DNA of 64,000 nt from UBA6770 sp965660875 (GTDB lineage: Bacteria; Bacteroidota; Bacteroidia; Flavobacteriales_G; Salibacteraceae): positions 62,001-126,000 of the forward strand of contig CBFIBQ010000006.1 of the NCBI GenBank assembly GCA_965660875.1. The letters run 5' to 3'. This document shows positions 60,891 to 64,000 of this stretch, one piece after another. Positions within the stretch are counted from its first letter, which is position 1. Each line of letters opens with the position of its first letter. The notes under the pieces were generated by a model. It searched no databases. It saw only the letters and a list, made by a program, of their open reading frames with translations, and was not told the DNA's origin. Both the position numbers and the translations under genes were made by a program.

Positions 60891-61724
60891 CTATATGATT
60901 TGGTTGATTTCAAGGTGTTTTTCCATCTGCACTTGCAGAGCTTTTGATTCATTCCTAGCACACTCTGCAAAATCTTGAGCGTCGCTTGCGTAAATAATTG
61001 CTCTAGATGAATTTACCAATAGTCCACAATCTTCATTCATCCCATGTTGCACCACATCAGCTAAACTTCCCCCTTGGCTGCCGACTCCGGGTACAAGAAA
61101 AAAATGATTTGGAACCTTTTTTCGCATTACAGCTATATCCTCACCTCTTGTGGCACCTACAACAAACATGATATTTTCATTGCTACCCCAACTAGCAACT
61201 GTTGTTGCAACTTCTTGAAATAGTCGTTCACCTGTGTTCATGAGCTGTTGCTGAAAATCATTTGAACCCGGGTTACTCGTTAAGGCTAGAACAATAGCCC
61301 ATTTATCTTCAAACTCTAAAAACGGTTTTACAGAATCTTCTCCCATGTACGGAGCCACCGTAATTGAGTCAAAGTTGAAGCCAGAACTACCGGGATCAAA
61401 AAAAGCTTTGGCATACATGGTAGCCGTATTTCCTATATCGCCCCTTTTGGCATCAGCTATGGTAAAACAGTCTGCTGGTATTTCTTGCAACGTCTTACGC
61501 AAACTTTCCATCCCACCAATACCTCTTGATTCATAAAAAGCAATGTTGGGCTTATAGGCTACAGCAACATCCTTAGTTGCTTGAATGATTGCTTTATTAA
61601 ACTCAAAAATAGGATCTTCTAAATCCAGTAAATGCTTCGGTATCTTTTCTATATCTGTATCTAGGCCAACACACAAGAAAGATTTCTTTCGTTTTATTTG
61701 GTGTATAAGTTCGTCTCGAGTCAT
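60891..61724 (-). CDS. pyrF: orotidine 5'-phosphate decarboxylase
   Basis: 277 residues, the long subfamily 2 type. The catalytic motif is IADAKRGDIGNT (DxKxxD), and FLCVGLDTDIEKIP near the start and LVPGVGSQGG near residue 215 are also conserved. It decarboxylates OMP to UMP, the last step of de novo pyrimidine synthesis. It lies six bases after prfA in a tight operon. Confidence 0.96.
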   Translation of the reverse strand: MTRDELIHQIKRKKSFLCVGLDTDIEKIPKHLLDLEDPIFEFNKAIIQATKDVAVAYKPNIAFYESRGIGGMESLRKTLQEIPADCFTIADAKRGDIGNTATMYAKAFFDPGSSGFNFDSITVAPYMGEDSVKPFLEFEDKWAIVLALTSNPGSNDFQQQLMNTGERLFQEVATTVASWGSNENIMFVVGATRGEDIAVMRKKVPNHFFLVPGVGSQGGSLADVVQHGMNEDCGLLVNSSRAIIYASDAQDFAECARNESKALQVQMEKHLEINQII

Positions 61725-61730
61725 AATCCA

Positions 61731-62813
61731 CTATAATGAAAGCCCTGCCTGCAATTTCTCAGCGTTTTCTGCCAATTTAAGGGCCTCAATTATTTCATCT
61801 ATATCACCATTTATGATATTATCAAGATTGTAAAGCGTTAAGCCTATCCGGTGATCGGTTACTCTACCCTGAGGATAATTGTAGGTTCTGATTTTCGCCG
61901 ATCTGTCTCCAGAAGAAACTTGCGACTTCCGCTCACTAGCTCGCTCCAATTCTTGCTTTTCAAATTCAACTTCATATAGCTTGGACCGCAATACTTTCAT
62001 AGCCTTATCCTTATTCTTGTGCTGAGACCTTCCATCTTGACATTCGACAACAATTCCAGTCGGAATATGTGTTAAACGCACAGCGGATTCCGTTTTGTTG
62101 ACGTGCTGCCCACCAGCTCCAGAAGATCTATAAGTGTCCACTCGAATATCATCCTTTCTCAATTCAATCTCTACATCATCTACCTCAGGTAAAACGGCAA
62201 CACTTGCCGCTGATGTATGCACTCTACCTTGACTCTCTGTTGCTGGCACTCTTTGCACCCTGTGCACACCTCTTTCAAACTTAAGTACACCAAAAACATT
62301 ATCTCCGCTTAGAGAGAATGATATTTCTTTAAAGCCACCGGAAGTTCCCTCATTCAAGCTGATAGTTTCAGACTTCCAGCCCTTTTTCTCTGCAAATTTT
62401 GAATACATACGGTATAAATCTCCAGCAAATATGCTTGCTTCATCACCACCAGTGCCTGCTCTTATTTCTACAATAACGTCTTTAGCATCTTCTGGGTCTT
62501 TCGGTATGAGCAATACTTTAATTTCCTCTTCCAGTTCGGATCTTTTCGGAAGCAAATCATCCAGCTCCATTTGGGCCATTTCTTTAAAATCCTTGTCTTC
62601 ACCAGATTCCAAAATTTCTTTTGAGGCATCTATGTTACCCAACACATCACTGTACTCTTTGTATTTTTTTTCAATCTCCTCTAAATCCTTGTATTCCTTA
62701 TTTAATTTCACGTACCGCTTCATATCAGCGATTACATCAGGATCAACAATCAAATCGGAGACTTCTAAAAACCTATTGTGAATGTGCTCAAGCTTTCCTA
62801 TTAAGTCAGACAT
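61731..62813 (-). CDS. prfA: peptide chain release factor 1
   Basis: 360 residues. The GGQ motif is in SSGAGGQHVNKTESA (~residue 230), and the stop-codon-reading motif of RF1 is seen as PxT-like region PATESQGRVHTSA (~185). RF1 reads UAA and UAG. The overall length is the RF1 norm. purM ends two bases upstream. Confidence 0.97.
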   Translation of the reverse strand: MSDLIGKLEHIHNRFLEVSDLIVDPDVIADMKRYVKLNKEYKDLEEIEKKYKEYSDVLGNIDASKEILESGEDKDFKEMAQMELDDLLPKRSELEEEIKVLLIPKDPEDAKDVIVEIRAGTGGDEASIFAGDLYRMYSKFAEKKGWKSETISLNEGTSGGFKEISFSLSGDNVFGVLKFERGVHRVQRVPATESQGRVHTSAASVAVLPEVDDVEIELRKDDIRVDTYRSSGAGGQHVNKTESAVRLTHIPTGIVVECQDGRSQHKNKDKAMKVLRSKLYEVEFEKQELERASERKSQVSSGDRSAKIRTYNYPQGRVTDHRIGLTLYNLDNIINGDIDEIIEALKLAENAEKLQAGLSL

Positions 62814-62815
62814 AG

Positions 62816-63985
62816 TTAATAATCAAATTTTCCGTGATTAGATTGTATGGTCAAACGCTTGGAGTCACTTTTTTCAACTCTTCCAATTATTTGTGCGTCG
62901 ACATTAAACGATTTTGAAATGGAAATTAAACTTTCTGCTATATTTTCTGGGCAATAAATTTCCAGTCTATGGCCCATATTAAAGACCTTATACATCTCTT
63001 TCCAATCTGTGCCAGACTCTTCTTGTATTAGTTTAAACAATGGCGGAGTGTCGAATAAATTGTCTTTTATAACATGTACATTCTCTACAAAGTGTAACAC
63101 TTTAGTCTGTGCTCCTCCACTACAATGCACCATACCATTAATTGAGGTTCTGTATTGATTCAGGATCTCTTTTACAATAGGAGCATAGGTTCTAGTTGGG
63201 CTCAAAACCAGCTTACCTATATCCAATGGTACTCCTGGCAAGCTATCGTTTAACTGTTTGGTTCCCGAGTAGATGAGCTCATTAGGTACCGCAGCATCAA
63301 ATGTCTCTGGATAACGTTTTGCTAAAGTATTAGAGAAAACATCGTGTCTCGCAGAAGTCAGGCCATTGCTACCCATTCCACCATTATACTCCGTCTCGTA
63401 ACTTGCTTGACCATATGATGCAAGACCTACGATAACATTACCGGGAGCAATATTTGCGTTATCGATTACATCTGATTTTTTCATTCGAGCAACTACCGTA
63501 GAGTCCACTATTATGGTACGAACCAAGTCACCAACATCCGCCGTCTCACCACCTGTTGAATACACTTCAACTCCAAATTCACGCAGGCTTTTTAGTATAT
63601 CTTCAGTTCCGCTAATTATGGCCGATATAACTTCCCCCGGAATTAAGTTTTTATTTCTTCCGATAGTAGAGGATAGCATAATGTTATCGGTAGCGCCAAC
63701 ACATATTAAATCGTCGATATTCATGATGAGTGCATCCTGGGCAATGCCTCTCCAAACGGAATGATCCCCAGTTTCTTTCCAGTAAGCGTATGCCAATGAA
63801 GATTTGGTGCCAGCGCCATCGGCGTGCATTACAATGCAATGGTCATCGCTGCCAGATAAATAATCGGGTACTATTTTACAAAATGCTTTAGGAAACAGCC
63901 CTTTATCAACATGCTTTATTGCATTGTGAACGTCTGTTTTATCTGCAGATACCCCTCTTAAATCGTATCTAGAATTACTTGTCAT
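62816..63985 (-). CDS. purM: phosphoribosylformylglycinamidine cyclo-ligase (AIR synthase)
   Basis: 389 residues, longer than the ~345 of Escherichia coli but usual for Bacteroidota. PurM landmarks: MHADGAGTKSSLAYAYW near residue 53, DDLICVGATDNIMLSS near 91 and GGETADVGDLVRT near 141. It closes the imidazole ring to make AIR in purine synthesis. It starts the run purM-prfA-pyrF-DUF2851-PspC-channel. The window ends 15 bases upstream of its ATG, so its promoter is not visible. Confidence 0.92.
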   Translation of the reverse strand: MTSNSRYDLRGVSADKTDVHNAIKHVDKGLFPKAFCKIVPDYLSGSDDHCIVMHADGAGTKSSLAYAYWKETGDHSVWRGIAQDALIMNIDDLICVGATDNIMLSSTIGRNKNLIPGEVISAIISGTEDILKSLREFGVEVYSTGGETADVGDLVRTIIVDSTVVARMKKSDVIDNANIAPGNVIVGLASYGQASYETEYNGGMGSNGLTSARHDVFSNTLAKRYPETFDAAVPNELIYSGTKQLNDSLPGVPLDIGKLVLSPTRTYAPIVKEILNQYRTSINGMVHCSGGAQTKVLHFVENVHVIKDNLFDTPPLFKLIQEESGTDWKEMYKVFNMGHRLEIYCPENIAESLISISKSFNVDAQIIGRVEKSDSKRLTIQSNHGKFDY

Positions 63986-64000
63986 ATATTCAAAAAAAAG

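Noticed and set aside
1..64000. CRISPR arrays, insertion sequences, rRNA genes or an anti-phage island
   Set aside because: I searched for regular spaced repeats, transposase motifs, rRNA and known defence domains and saw none; the window is mostly core genes.

Overview
The window comes from a Bacteroidota chromosome, most likely order Flavobacteriales. The evidence is a secreted protein with a type IX (Por) C-terminal sorting domain at the left edge, bacillithiol synthesis (BshB1), a fused E1 alpha/beta 2-oxoacid dehydrogenase, a five-repeat DUF349 protein, Obg without the C-terminal OCT domain, DUF3467 and DUF2851 proteins, AT-rich spacers, few Shine-Dalgarno sequences, and many promoters of the Bacteroidota type (TAnnTTTG at -7, sometimes TTG about 19 bases upstream). 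I see no insertion sequence, prophage or CRISPR array; this is mainly a core-genome region.

Layout. 1-1.9 kb: the end of a T9SS-secreted repeat protein, a bidirectional terminator and bshB1. 1.9-9.2 kb: one tightly packed rightward set, ccmB-ccmC-ccmD-like-ccmE-ccmF (cytochrome c maturation with a Cys-type CcmE), then a DUF2520 dehydrogenase, a KdsC-like phosphatase, a UbiA prenyltransferase and Maf. 9.3-17.2 kb: a MuiA-like protein and a degenerate hybrid sensor kinase (+), converging on a sodium/solute symporter, with PAP2, obg, adk and hpt leftward. 17.3-22.9 kb: a TPR-membrane-PAS protein without kinase, a single-domain response regulator, a DPP IV-like peptidase and three overlapping small genes. 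23.0-23.5 kb: tRNA-Pro followed by degenerate copies of its own 3' end. 23.5-39 kb: mixed genes for membrane proteins, E1, DUF349, NamZ, LolC/E-like permease, cystathionine beta-synthase, a cytosolic BtuF-like protein and a patatin/BamA-type protein.

39-52.1 kb is the large information-processing block, transcribed leftward: tRNA-Thr(TGT), tRNA-Tyr, tRNA-Gly, tRNA-Thr(GGT), tuf, tRNA-Trp, secE, nusG, rplK, rplA, rplJ, rplL, rpoB, rpoC. It has the same order, including the four tRNA isoacceptors, as the thrU-tyrU-glyT-thrT-tufB / secE-nusG / rplKAJL-rpoBC region of Escherichia coli, with tRNA-Trp added. 52.3-64 kb, also leftward, holds hpf, a Xer-type recombinase, rpsU, then an acyl-CoA dehydrogenase/apt/HHH/alanine symporter operon, and a packed set of a K+ channel, PspC-like protein, DUF2851, pyrF, prfA and purM.

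The points most worth a second look are the tRNA-Pro 3'-end copies, the sensor kinase that has lost its ATP-binding motifs but kept its phosphoacceptor sites, the kinase-less TPR-PAS/receiver pair, several promoters whose -7 box ends only 4-8 bases before the start codon (probable leaderless mRNAs), and the perfect Shine-Dalgarno sequence of hpf in a lineage that hardly uses them. Starts were moved inward from the longest open frame where an ATG, a signal peptide or operon spacing argued for it; these choices are stated per gene.
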